NCBI GenBank assembly: GCA_013813345.1
Contig: JACCRW010000319.1
Location: forward strand, 1 to 14,506
Reading direction: 5' to 3'
DNA from: Actinomycetota bacterium
Lineage (GTDB): Bacteria > Actinomycetota > Thermoleophilia > Gaiellales > Gaiellaceae
DNA length: 14,506 nucleotides
Shown: in pieces, positions 5,654 to 11,824 of the stretch
Layout of the letters: the number at the start of each line of letters is the position of its first letter
Position numbering within the stretch: the stretch's first letter is position 1
Notes under the pieces: generated by a model
What the model was told of the DNA's origin: nothing
What the model saw: only the letters and a program-made list of their open reading frames with translations
Databases searched by the model: none
Program-made: the position numbers and the translations under genes

Positions 5654-7225
5654 CTATCCGAGCATGATGAAGCGGGCGTCGTCGAAGCCCTCCCCACGCA
5701 CGCGCTCGACGAGCGCAGGCGGTGGCTCGGAGTCGATTGAGAGGGCCATCAGCGCCTTGCCGCCCTCTTTCGTCCGCGAGACGGCCATGTTCGCGATGTT
5801 GACGCCGCTCGCGCCGAACATCGTCCCCACGCGTCCGATCACGCCGGGGATGTCGTCGTAGCGGAGGAAGACCATGCGCGGCGAGAGTTGGAGGTCGATC
5901 GCGAACCCGAGCGCAGCGGCCAGGAAGTGGCGCGGCTCCGGCCCGATCGTCGTGCCGGCGACCTCGACGTCGTCCACCGCGACCGTAACGAGATTCGTGT
6001 AGTCGCGCGACGCTCCGGAGCGCTGCTCGGTCACCTCGATTCCCCGCTCCGCGGCGATCAGGGGCGCGTTCACGTAGTTCACCGTCTGCTCGACACGGCC
6101 CTGGAAGGCGCCGTTCAAGGCCGCGACCGTGAGCAGGCGGGTGTCGTGCTCGGCGATCCCGCCGTGGAAGGAGAGCGCGATCCGGCGCGGGTGAGCTCCG
6201 GCCAGCTCGACCGCGAGCCGGCCGAGCTTCGCAGCGAGCGGGATGTACGGACCTAGGAGCTCGAGGTCCTCGGCGCCGACGACCGGGATGTTGACCGCGT
6301 TCGTGACGAAGCCGCCGTCGAGCGCAGCCACGACCTGCTCGGCGACGATCAGGCTGGCGCGATCCTGAGCCTCGTCCGTCGAGGCGGCGAGATGCGGGGT
6401 GACGACGACGGCGTCGAGCTCGAGCAGCTCGCCGGCGTACGGCTCAGCGGAGAAGACGTCGAGCGCGGCGCCGGCGACCCGGCCGCTGCGGACGGCCTCG
6501 GCCAGCGCCTCTTCGTCCACGAGCTCGCCGCGGGCGGCGTTGACGATGCGCACGCCCGGCCGGACGCGTGCGAGCGCGGCGGCATCGAGAAAGCCGCGCG
6601 TCGCCTCGGTCAGCGGCAGGTGAAGAGTGAGGAAGTCGGCGACCGCGAGGATCTCCTCGGCGGTCTCGGCGTGGTCGGCGCCGAGCTCGCGGAAGCGCTC
6701 GGGCACCACGAACGGGTCATAGCCGACGACGCGCAGCCCGAGCCCGAGCGCGCGCCGCGCCACCTGCCGGCCGATCCGTCCGAAGCCGAGCACCCCGAGC
6801 GTCTTTCCGGCGAGCTCGACCCCGCCCCAGCGCGACCGCTCCCAGCGACCCTGCTTGAGCGCGGCGTGGGCCTGCGGGATGTTGCGGGCAAGCGCGACTA
6901 GGAGGCCGATCGCGTGCTCCGCCGCCGAGACCACCGTCGACTCCGGCGCGTTCGCAACGACGATCCCGCGGCGCGTTGCGGCGGCGACGTCGACGTTGTC
7001 GACTCCAACGCCTGCACGCCCGATCACTTTCAGCTTCTCCGCGTGCCCGAGCACCTCCGCGGTCAGCTTCGTTGCCGAGCGGATCACGATCGCGTCGTAG
7101 CGCCCGATGATCTCCTCGAGGGGAGCTTCGGTGTCGACGTCGACGTGGAAGCGGCTGCGCAGGAGCTCGATCCCGGCCGCAGCGATCGGCTCGCGCACCA
7201 GGACTCTCAGAGCTGGAACATTCAG
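5654..7225 (-). CDS. serA: D-3-phosphoglycerate dehydrogenase, long form with ASB and ACT domains; probable CTG start
   Basis: This enzyme oxidises 3-phosphoglycerate to 3-phosphohydroxypyruvate with NAD+, the first committed step of serine synthesis. Length is 523 aa, as for mycobacterial SerA. Domains: substrate-binding part with AGVGVDNVD, Rossmann domain with LGFGRIGRQ, catalytic Arg (NAARGELVDE), Glu (around DVFSAEP) and His (TPHLAAST), then the ASB domain (FVTNAVNIP onward) and a C-terminal ACT domain (DDIPGVIGRVGTMFG) that usually senses serine. The first beta strand (ALRVLVREP) is encoded before any ATG, GTG or TTG: the first ordinary in-frame start, GTG 7198, would remove it. CTG at 7225 overlaps the upstream stop (CTGA) and follows AAGGAG (7238-7233) by 7 nt, so I take CTG as the start. 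Confidence 0.94.
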   Translation of the reverse strand: MNVPALRVLVREPIAAAGIELLRSRFHVDVDTEAPLEEIIGRYDAIVIRSATKLTAEVLGHAEKLKVIGRAGVGVDNVDVAAATRRGIVVANAPESTVVSAAEHAIGLLVALARNIPQAHAALKQGRWERSRWGGVELAGKTLGVLGFGRIGRQVARRALGLGLRVVGYDPFVVPERFRELGADHAETAEEILAVADFLTLHLPLTEATRGFLDAAALARVRPGVRIVNAARGELVDEEALAEAVRSGRVAGAALDVFSAEPYAGELLELDAVVVTPHLAASTDEAQDRASLIVAEQVVAALDGGFVTNAVNIPVVGAEDLELLGPYIPLAAKLGRLAVELAGAHPRRIALSFHGGIAEHDTRLLTVAALNGAFQGRVEQTVNYVNAPLIAAERGIEVTEQRSGASRDYTNLVTVAVDDVEVAGTTIGPEPRHFLAAALGFAIDLQLSPRMVFLRYDDIPGVIGRVGTMFGASGVNIANMAVSRTKEGGKALMALSIDSEPPPALVERVRGEGFDDARFIMLG

Positions 7226-8376
7226 ACGGGGGCTCCTTCGGCGTAGACCTCGAGCGCACGCGTGGCGGCGAGGCCGCGCTCGATCGGCGCGTCGAGCCCA
7301 CCGAGAACGAGCTCGACCGCCGAGAGCGCCGTCGCGATGTCGAACTCGTCGATGAAGCCGATGTGCCCGATCCGGAAGATCCGCTCCTTCAACTCGCCCT
7401 GACCGGCGGCGATCGTGATCCCGTGCCGGTCGCGGAGCGCACGGGTGAGCTCGGTCGAGTCGAGTCCGTCCGGCATGTGGGCGGCGGTGACGACCGCGGA
7501 GCGCTCCTCGTCGGGCGAGAAGAGCTCGAGCCCCATCGCCTTGATTCCGGCCCGGCAGGCGCGACCGAGGCGGGCGTGGCGCGCGCAGGCCGCCTCCAAT
7601 CCCTCCTCCAGTAGGAGGCCGAGGGCGACGTCGAGCGCGACGACGAGCGAGACCGCTGGCGTGAAGGCGCTGTCGAGCTTCGCCTGCGCCATACGGGTTC
7701 GCTCCCAGTCGAGGTAGTAGCGCGGGAGCGTCGCGCGCGCGGCGAGCTCCCAGGCTGTGTCCGAGACAGCAACCGTCGCGAGCCCCGGCGGCGTCATCAG
7801 CGCTTTCTGCGAGCCGGCCACGACCACGTCGAGACCCCAATCGTCCGTCTCGAGCGGGACTGCGCCGAGACTGGAGACCGCGTCGACGACGACGAGCGCA
7901 CCGGCGTCCTTGGCGGCCGCGGCGAGCGCCTGCAGATCGCAGACGACGCCTGTCGACGTCTCCGAATGGACGAGGAAGACGAGCGAGACCGGCTCGATCT
8001 CCGCCAGCTTGCGCGCCAGATCCGCCGCGGTCGGTGTCTCCCCCCACGCATGGCGCAGCTCCTCGACCTCGCAGCCGTAGCCGCGGGCCATCGCCGCCCA
8101 GCGCTCTCCGAACTGGCCCGCGGAGACCGCGAGCACTCGGTCGCCCGACGAGCAGAGGTTGACGATCGCCGACTCAAAGGCCCCGGTGCCGGAGCACGTG
8201 AAGAGGAGAACGTCTGAACTCGTGCGATGCACCTCCTGGAGTCGCCCGAGCACCCGCTCGTAGACGATCCGGAAATCGGGCGCGCGATGGTGCAGCACGG
8301 GCTCGGAGAGCGCGGCCAGCACCTGCGGCGGCACGGGCGTCGGTCCGGGCGTAAACAGGTACCGCTTCTGCGCCAT
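7222..8376 (-). CDS. Class V aminotransferase (serine-pyruvate/alanine-glyoxylate type), probable phosphoserine aminotransferase
   Basis: A 384-aa fold-type I PLP enzyme. The start KRYLFTPGPTPVPPQVL is typical of the AGXT/PucG/archaeal-type group; the PLP lysine is Lys191 in GSQKALMTPPGLA, with Asp165 in VVVDAVSSLGAVPLE binding the pyridine ring and CSGTGAFESA (61-70) at the phosphate. Arg-rich HHRAPDFR (29-36) is also characteristic. In several bacteria and archaea that lack SerC, such an enzyme next to serA converts phosphohydroxypyruvate to phosphoserine; the 4-bp overlap with serA supports the same role here. Alanine-glyoxylate or serine-glyoxylate transamination is the alternative. ATG 8376 is preceded at 8 nt by TAGGCT (8390-8385) and by no good Shine-Dalgarno, so the operon mRNA is probably leaderless. 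It is the first gene of the five-gene operon. Confidence 0.92.
   Translation of the reverse strand: MAQKRYLFTPGPTPVPPQVLAALSEPVLHHRAPDFRIVYERVLGRLQEVHRTSSDVLLFTCSGTGAFESAIVNLCSSGDRVLAVSAGQFGERWAAMARGYGCEVEELRHAWGETPTAADLARKLAEIEPVSLVFLVHSETSTGVVCDLQALAAAAKDAGALVVVDAVSSLGAVPLETDDWGLDVVVAGSQKALMTPPGLATVAVSDTAWELAARATLPRYYLDWERTRMAQAKLDSAFTPAVSLVVALDVALGLLLEEGLEAACARHARLGRACRAGIKAMGLELFSPDEERSAVVTAAHMPDGLDSTELTRALRDRHGITIAAGQGELKERIFRIGHIGFIDEFDIATALSAVELVLGGLDAPIERGLAATRALEVYAEGAPV
7233..7238 (-). promoter_or_regulatory. Shine-Dalgarno AAGGAG that selects the serA CTG start
   Basis: AAGGAG lies within the end of the upstream aminotransferase gene, 7 nt before the CTG at 7225. No ordinary start codon in the serA frame lies at a usable distance. 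The nearby ATG (7221-7219) is in another frame and meets a stop after four codons. Confidence 0.7.
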
Positions 8377-8384
8377 CTCGTCGG

Positions 8385-8390
8385 AGCCTA
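8385..8390 (-). promoter_or_regulatory. Putative -10 element of the serine/branched-chain operon
   Basis: TAGGCT on the minus strand ends 8 nt before the ATG at 8376. No clear -35 box is seen; inverted repeat C begins 18 bp upstream of it, over the expected -35 region. Confidence 0.45.
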
Positions 8391-8408
8391 GCTCGCCCTC
8401 CCGACGGC

Positions 8409-8435
8409 GAGCTTGTGTGCAATGAACACAAGCTC
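8409..8435. promoter_or_regulatory. Long inverted repeat C (CTTGTGT-N7-ACACAAG) between divergent promoters
   Basis: A perfect 10-bp inverted repeat: GAGCTTGTGT (8409-8418), a 7-nt spacer and ACACAAGCTC (8426-8435). The inner 21-bp core CTTGTGT-N7-ACACAAG has the same sequence and geometry as repeat A (1931-1951). It lies 18 bp from the putative -10 on each side (8390-8385 and 8454-8459), so a dimeric regulator bound here could control the serA operon and the membrane-protein gene together. Confidence 0.6.
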
Positions 8436-8453
8436 CGCTCCGCGCGGCGTGCG

Positions 8454-8459
8454 TACGCT
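8454..8459 (+). promoter_or_regulatory. Putative -10 element of the 7-TM protein gene
   Basis: TACGCT ends 6 nt before the GTG at 8466, a spacing expected for a leaderless mRNA. No clear -35 box is visible. Confidence 0.45.
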
Positions 8460-8465
8460 CCGGCC

Positions 8466-9080
8466 GTGGAAGCCCTGCTCGCGTTCGGCGCCGCCCTGCT
8501 CGCGCTCCGACTGAGCGGCCTGCTCGCGGCCCGGTGGCGCTCCACGGGCGCTCCCCACCTCGCCGCCTGGAGCGCCGGCCTCGGCGCCTACGCCCTCGGG
8601 GCGGCGGCGCTCGCCTGGGGCGCCGCTGCGGGCTGGGACGATCGCTCCTTCCGGGCCTACTACCTCTTCGGCGGTCTCCTCACCGCACCGCTCCTCGGTG
8701 CAGGCTCGCTGCTCGGGATCGGACGAAGAGCGGCGGCGCCCGTGGTGTTGGTGTACACCGGCCTCGCGCTCGGAATCGCGATCGCCGTTCCGCTCTCGAC
8801 TCCCGTGGACGGGACAACGATCCCCGAGGCCCAGGCGCACCTCGAGCTCTTCCCGGCCCGGATCCTCGCGATCGTCGGCAACGTGACCGGCTCGATCGCG
8901 CTCATCGGGGTCGCGCTCCTGACGATCCGCAAGCGCCTCCTCGGCAACTCGCTCCTGCTCGCCGGGGTCGCGGTCGCCGCAATCGGAAGCGCCTTGGCGG
9001 GCCTCGGTGCAGGGGAGACGTCCCTCTTCGTCGCCGTCGCAGCGGCTCTGATCTATCTCGGCAGCACCGTTCGTTCGTAA
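8466..9080 (+). CDS. Polytopic membrane protein of unknown function
   Basis: A 204-aa protein with about seven hydrophobic segments (roughly residues 1-24, 30-55, 60-88, 92-112, 130-155, 158-178 and 182-202), rich in Ala, Leu and Gly. I recognise no catalytic motif. Polar marks are GWDDRSFRAYY before the third helix and a short outside-type loop TPVDGTTIPEAQAHLELFPAR between helices four and five. The frame is open from ATG 8415, but that start lies inside inverted repeat C and would add a charged stretch (MCNEHKLRSARRAYAPA) ahead of the first helix; GTG 8466, 6 nt after TACGCT, is preferred. It is transcribed away from the serine operon, and no function can be inferred from that alone. Confidence 0.75.
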   Translation: MEALLAFGAALLALRLSGLLAARWRSTGAPHLAAWSAGLGAYALGAAALAWGAAAGWDDRSFRAYYLFGGLLTAPLLGAGSLLGIGRRAAAPVVLVYTGLALGIAIAVPLSTPVDGTTIPEAQAHLELFPARILAIVGNVTGSIALIGVALLTIRKRLLGNSLLLAGVAVAAIGSALAGLGAGETSLFVAVAAALIYLGSTVRS

Positions 9081-9203
9081 CAGAACTTACCTTTTGCAAA
9101 CAATCAGGCTGCTAGCCTGACCCGGCTACACGCGCTGCCCGGATGCCCTGCGGCTCCTCCGCGTCCCGGCGGCCGACCATGTTTCCGTTCAAGGGGGTCT
9201 CGT
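9081..9203 (+). other. 123-bp leader before the Rpf-like gene, with a short inverted repeat
   Basis: This is one of the few AT-richer spots (9081-9103). It contains the palindrome TTTGCAAA (9093-9100) and a perfect inverted repeat TCAGGCT-GCT-AGCCTGA (9104-9120). The hairpin has no following T tract, so it is a weak terminator candidate for the upstream gene; it may instead be an operator or part of the 5' leader of the following gene. No promoter with two good boxes was found. Confidence 0.4.
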
Positions 9204-9752
9204 TTGAACCTGTCTGTTCGCATGCTGCTCCTCGCCGGTGTCCTCATGCTCGTGCTCGCGGCGCTCGCCCCTCGAGTCGCCGACGCGAGCTCGACCCGCG
9301 TGAGCCTCGTCGAGCAGATCGGGGACTACCGGACCGAGACCTGGCGCTGGCAGAAGTTGATGGGAAAGCCCCGGACGCCTACGAACTACAGCGAACGACG
9401 GGTCCCGAGCAGCACCTACCGGACGTGGGTGCGCGATCTCTGGCGCAAGCGCGCGCTCGTGGCCGAGGAGCGCGCGTCGACCCCACCGCACCGCTCCCAG
9501 TGGCTCTGCATCCATCTCCACGAGCGCCATCCGGCGCAAGGCTGGGCGACGCAAACGGGCAATGGATTTTTCGGGGGCCTGCAGATGGATATCTCGTTTC
9601 AGCGCACGTACGGGCCAGAGCTGTTGCGTCGAAAAGGCACCGCCAACCGGTGGACGGCGATCGAGCAGATGTGGGTGGCGGAACGCGCGTACCAAAGTGG
9701 ACGAGGCTTTCACCCATGGCCGAACACAGCACGATCCTGCGGGTTGATCTAG
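9204..9752 (+). CDS. Secreted Rpf/transglycosylase-like (lysozyme-fold) protein
   Basis: A 182-aa exported protein. Residues 1-28 are a signal peptide: short basic start, hydrophobic core LLLAGVLMLVLAALA, likely cut after ADA. Residues 30-95 form a charged helical linker. Residues 100-182 match resuscitation-promoting-factor-like domains that cut peptidoglycan glycan strands: WLCIHLHE carries the expected catalytic Glu107 in the W-x-C-I-x3-E pattern, followed by TGNGFFGGLQMD, AEQMWVAERAY and a terminal Cys179 that should pair with Cys102. The start is TTG 9204, chosen because AAGGGGG (9191-9197) lies 6 nt before it; ATG 9222 is the alternative. It probably acts in wall remodelling. Its Shine-Dalgarno-led start contrasts with the apparently leaderless neighbours. 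Confidence 0.87.
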   Translation: MNLSVRMLLLAGVLMLVLAALAPRVADASSTRVSLVEQIGDYRTETWRWQKLMGKPRTPTNYSERRVPSSTYRTWVRDLWRKRALVAEERASTPPHRSQWLCIHLHERHPAQGWATQTGNGFFGGLQMDISFQRTYGPELLRRKGTANRWTAIEQMWVAERAYQSGRGFHPWPNTARSCGLI

Positions 9753-9770
9753 CGCGTCCGGCACCCTGAG

Positions 9771-9776
9771 TACCCT
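9771..9776 (+). promoter_or_regulatory. Putative -10 element of the HNH gene
   Basis: TACCCT ends 6 nt before the GTG at 9783, matching a leaderless start. The nearest TTG-type -35, TTGATC (9744-9749), is 21 bp away, longer than usual. Confidence 0.35.
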
Positions 9777-9782
9777 GGTCAC

Positions 9783-10268
9783 GTGCCTCGGTACACGGCC
9801 GCGGACTATGGCGAGATGGTGCGCCTCTACGCGCAAGAGCGGTCGCTGATCCGGGCGGACGCGGCCTTCGGCTGCTCTCACAACACGATCCGCGCAGCCC
9901 TCAGCCGCGCAAGTGTAAGGATGAGACCGTCAGGGGGACGGCGGAAGCCGCCCGGCAGCGCCCCTACGTGGTTTCGTCGTCGCTCGACAAACGGTTATGC
10001 GACGTGGTTCGGATGGATTCCCGGCGAGAACAGATACGCAACGATCGCCGAACACCGGCTTACGGTCGAGCGAGCTCTCGGCCGTCCACTCCTTCGAAGC
10101 GAAGAAGTACATCACCGCAACGGCGTCCGCGATGACAATCGCCTCGAGAATCTCGAGCTACGCCAGCGGCCTCACGGATCTGGAGCGACTCACTGTCCGC
10201 ATTGCGGAAAAGTTCTCTGCGAGATTCCTGTTGCTGAGTCGCGTAGTCGACCGACGAAGGAGGTCTGA
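9783..10268 (+). CDS. HNH endonuclease with N-terminal helix-turn-helix and C-terminal zinc-ribbon-like motif
   Basis: A 161-aa protein. Residues 5-48 (YTAADYGEMVRLY, AAFGCSHNTIRAALSRA) resemble a recombinase-type HTH that could guide DNA binding. The HNH core is EHRLTVERALGRPLLRSEEVHHRNGVRDDNRLENLEL (90-126), with His110-His111, Asn119 and Asn123 as the expected metal and catalytic positions. A CPHCGKVLC cluster (138-146) probably binds zinc. The HTH-plus-HNH arrangement is common in phage-borne and free-standing mobile nucleases. Base use is less GC-biased than in the neighbours (AGATACGCAACG, AGTGTAAGGATGAG), consistent with transfer. It starts 30 nt after the Rpf-like gene. It could be an intact selfish nuclease or a relic; no inteins, introns or other phage genes are seen nearby. 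Confidence 0.85.
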   Translation: MPRYTAADYGEMVRLYAQERSLIRADAAFGCSHNTIRAALSRASVRMRPSGGRRKPPGSAPTWFRRRSTNGYATWFGWIPGENRYATIAEHRLTVERALGRPLLRSEEVHHRNGVRDDNRLENLELRQRPHGSGATHCPHCGKVLCEIPVAESRSRPTKEV

Positions 10269-10274
10269 GACCTC
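10260..10274. repeat. Inverted repeat over the HNH stop codon
   Basis: GAGGTCT-G-AGACCTC is a perfect 7-1-7 palindrome containing the TGA stop (10266-10268). A one-base loop and no T tract make it a poor intrinsic terminator. The rest of the 75-bp gap to 10343 between these convergent genes shows nothing else I recognise. Confidence 0.4.
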
Positions 10275-10343
10275 AACTCGAGATAAGCAGCGCGTCCCTC
10301 CGTCGCGCCGCGAGTGACGAGCCGCGGCACAACCCAGCTTCGG

Positions 10344-10487
10344 TTACGTGTTCTCGTCCTCTCCGCCTGAGCGCCGCTCACGGAGATAGACCGCGAGGAA
10401 GACGGCGAGCGGGCCGACGACGAGCAGGAGCTCGACGATCGCGCCCGCCACTCCTCCGTGGGCGACTAGTCCTGCGAGAGCAGCCAC
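10344..10487 (-). CDS. 47-aa single-pass membrane protein overlapping the preceding gene
   Basis: A short reading frame, GTG 10487 to TAA 10344. It has a hydrophobic stretch of about 30 residues (AGAIVELLLVVGPLAVFLAVYL at its centre) followed by a positively charged then acidic tail (RERRSGGEDENT), the look of a real small membrane protein with a cytoplasmic C-terminus. It overlaps the last 22 bp of the polytopic protein gene in another frame. GGAGGG lies only 2-3 nt before the GTG, closer than ideal, so translation may depend on coupling. It is the last gene of the gatAB operon; such small proteins often assist a larger membrane partner. No homologue is recognised. Confidence 0.6.
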   Translation of the reverse strand: MAALAGLVAHGGVAGAIVELLLVVGPLAVFLAVYLRERRSGGEDENT

Positions 10488-11824
10488 AACCCTCCAACCG
10501 TGTAGGCGACCATCAGCGCAAGGAGCGCATACTGCGAGCGTAGCGCCGCTCTCGGCGGAAAGAGCGTGACCGCGCGGTCGTGGGCGATCGCGAGCCCGGC
10601 GACGTGTCCGGCGACGAGCGCCCCCACCTGCACGTACCAGACCGCGTTCGGCGAGAGCGGCGCCAGATTCGGCGCGAAGTCGGCCGCCCCGAGCAGATCC
10701 CAGCCGTAGCCGAACGGGTCCGAGGCGAGCGGCAGCGCGAACTGCCCCTGGACGACGAGCAACGTGAAGTAATGCGCGACGGCGTAGACGAGCGCGATCG
10801 GCACGAGGCTCTGGAGGAACTCTGGCTCGAGCGGCCGCTCTGCCCGTGCGACCCGTCGGGCGAGGCGCATCGCCGCGAGATACGCGAGGACGACGACCGC
10901 GATACAGCCGAGGAGGCCGGCGAGCGCGAGGAGCGTCCCGACAAGATCCGCCACGCCCGGTGAGTCGAGCACGTACGGACCCTCGACCCGCGCACGCAGG
11001 TCCTGCCACGCGGCCGAGCGGCTGAGCCCGTCGAAGCCGACCGAGCCGAGCATGACCGCGACGACCGCGAGCGTTCCTGGCCGCCGCTCCGTCCCCGCGA
11101 GCCCGGAGAACGGCGTTCGCAGCACGATCCGACCGTTCCGCTCGCCGAAGGGGGCGATCCGCGCGAGCAAGCCGAAGTAGACCGTGAACGCCTCGCCCCG
11201 CTCGGCCCAGAGGCGCCGCCCGACAGCCGCCATCCCGAACCAGGTCGCGTAGCTATAGAGCGCGATCGCGAGCGCAAGCGCGCGCGGATTCGCCGGATCG
11301 ACGTAGCAGAGCTCGAGCGCGACGAACGCGAAGAGAAGGAGCGCCGCGGGATAGATGCCGAGCCGCTCCGGGTAGGCGAGGATCGGATTCCAGGTTCGCC
11401 CGAGCGAGCGCCAGATCCAGGCCACGGCATTAGCGATCGCGAGCCACGGGTTGAGTGCGGGCCAGACGTTCCCGAGCACGACCTGGAGGGGCACCACTCC
11501 GAGCCAGAAGATGACGTAGACGAACGTCGGTGCCAGATTCGTGGCCGAGGATGACTCGCCGAGGAGGGCCGTCAGGAAGACGAGGACGAGCAGACCGGCC
11601 GAGACGGCGCCGAGGAGGACGCGCAACGCAGTCGACCGGAGCGAACGCTCGGGCCAGTGCGGGAAAGGCCGCCCCTCGGCTCGCGGGTCGAGCTGCGAGC
11701 GCTTCCAGAGCGTCCCAAGCAGGAGGAAGGAGAGGACGAGCACGACTGCCGCGCCCCACATGAAGAGCCACGTCGGAACCGGCAGGTCGCGGACACCGCC
11801 GATCCCGTGCGCGAGGAGCGTCAG
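10466..11824 (-). CDS. Polytopic membrane protein of the family annotated as fenitrothion hydrolase; probable CTG start
   Basis: A 452-aa protein with about ten membrane helices. The conserved-looking N-terminus (AHGIGGVRDLPVPTWLFMWGAA) and the C-terminal helices with histidines (AVAHYFTLLVVQGQF, GALVAGHVAGLAIAHDRAV) match proteins that databases name fenitrothion hydrolase in actinobacteria. That name comes from a few studied proteins and says little about native role. The histidines inside helices could bind metal or heme. ATG 11761 would cut off the HGIGGVRDLP segment. In-frame CTG 11824 overlaps the stop of the upstream gene (CTGA) and follows GAGGT (11835-11831) by 6 nt, so CTG is the preferred start. 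Its partner upstream is a cupredoxin-like protein, and a 47-aa membrane protein follows with an overlap. Confidence 0.82.
   Translation of the reverse strand: MTLLAHGIGGVRDLPVPTWLFMWGAAVVLVLSFLLLGTLWKRSQLDPRAEGRPFPHWPERSLRSTALRVLLGAVSAGLLVLVFLTALLGESSSATNLAPTFVYVIFWLGVVPLQVVLGNVWPALNPWLAIANAVAWIWRSLGRTWNPILAYPERLGIYPAALLLFAFVALELCYVDPANPRALALAIALYSYATWFGMAAVGRRLWAERGEAFTVYFGLLARIAPFGERNGRIVLRTPFSGLAGTERRPGTLAVVAVMLGSVGFDGLSRSAAWQDLRARVEGPYVLDSPGVADLVGTLLALAGLLGCIAVVVLAYLAAMRLARRVARAERPLEPEFLQSLVPIALVYAVAHYFTLLVVQGQFALPLASDPFGYGWDLLGAADFAPNLAPLSPNAVWYVQVGALVAGHVAGLAIAHDRAVTLFPPRAALRSQYALLALMVAYTVGGLWLLSQD

Noticed and set aside
7226..8047. Upstream extension of the serA frame to 8047
   Set aside because: The added sequence is Arg-rich nonsense opposite in frame to the aminotransferase gene; SerA homology begins at about 7213.
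8415..8465. ATG 8415 as the start of the 7-TM protein
   Set aside because: It would place the start within inverted repeat C and ahead of the putative -10; GTG 8466 is more consistent.
9081..9203. c-di-AMP (ydaO-type) riboswitch before the Rpf-like gene
   Set aside because: The conserved core sequences I expect for that class are not visible; only a simple hairpin is seen.
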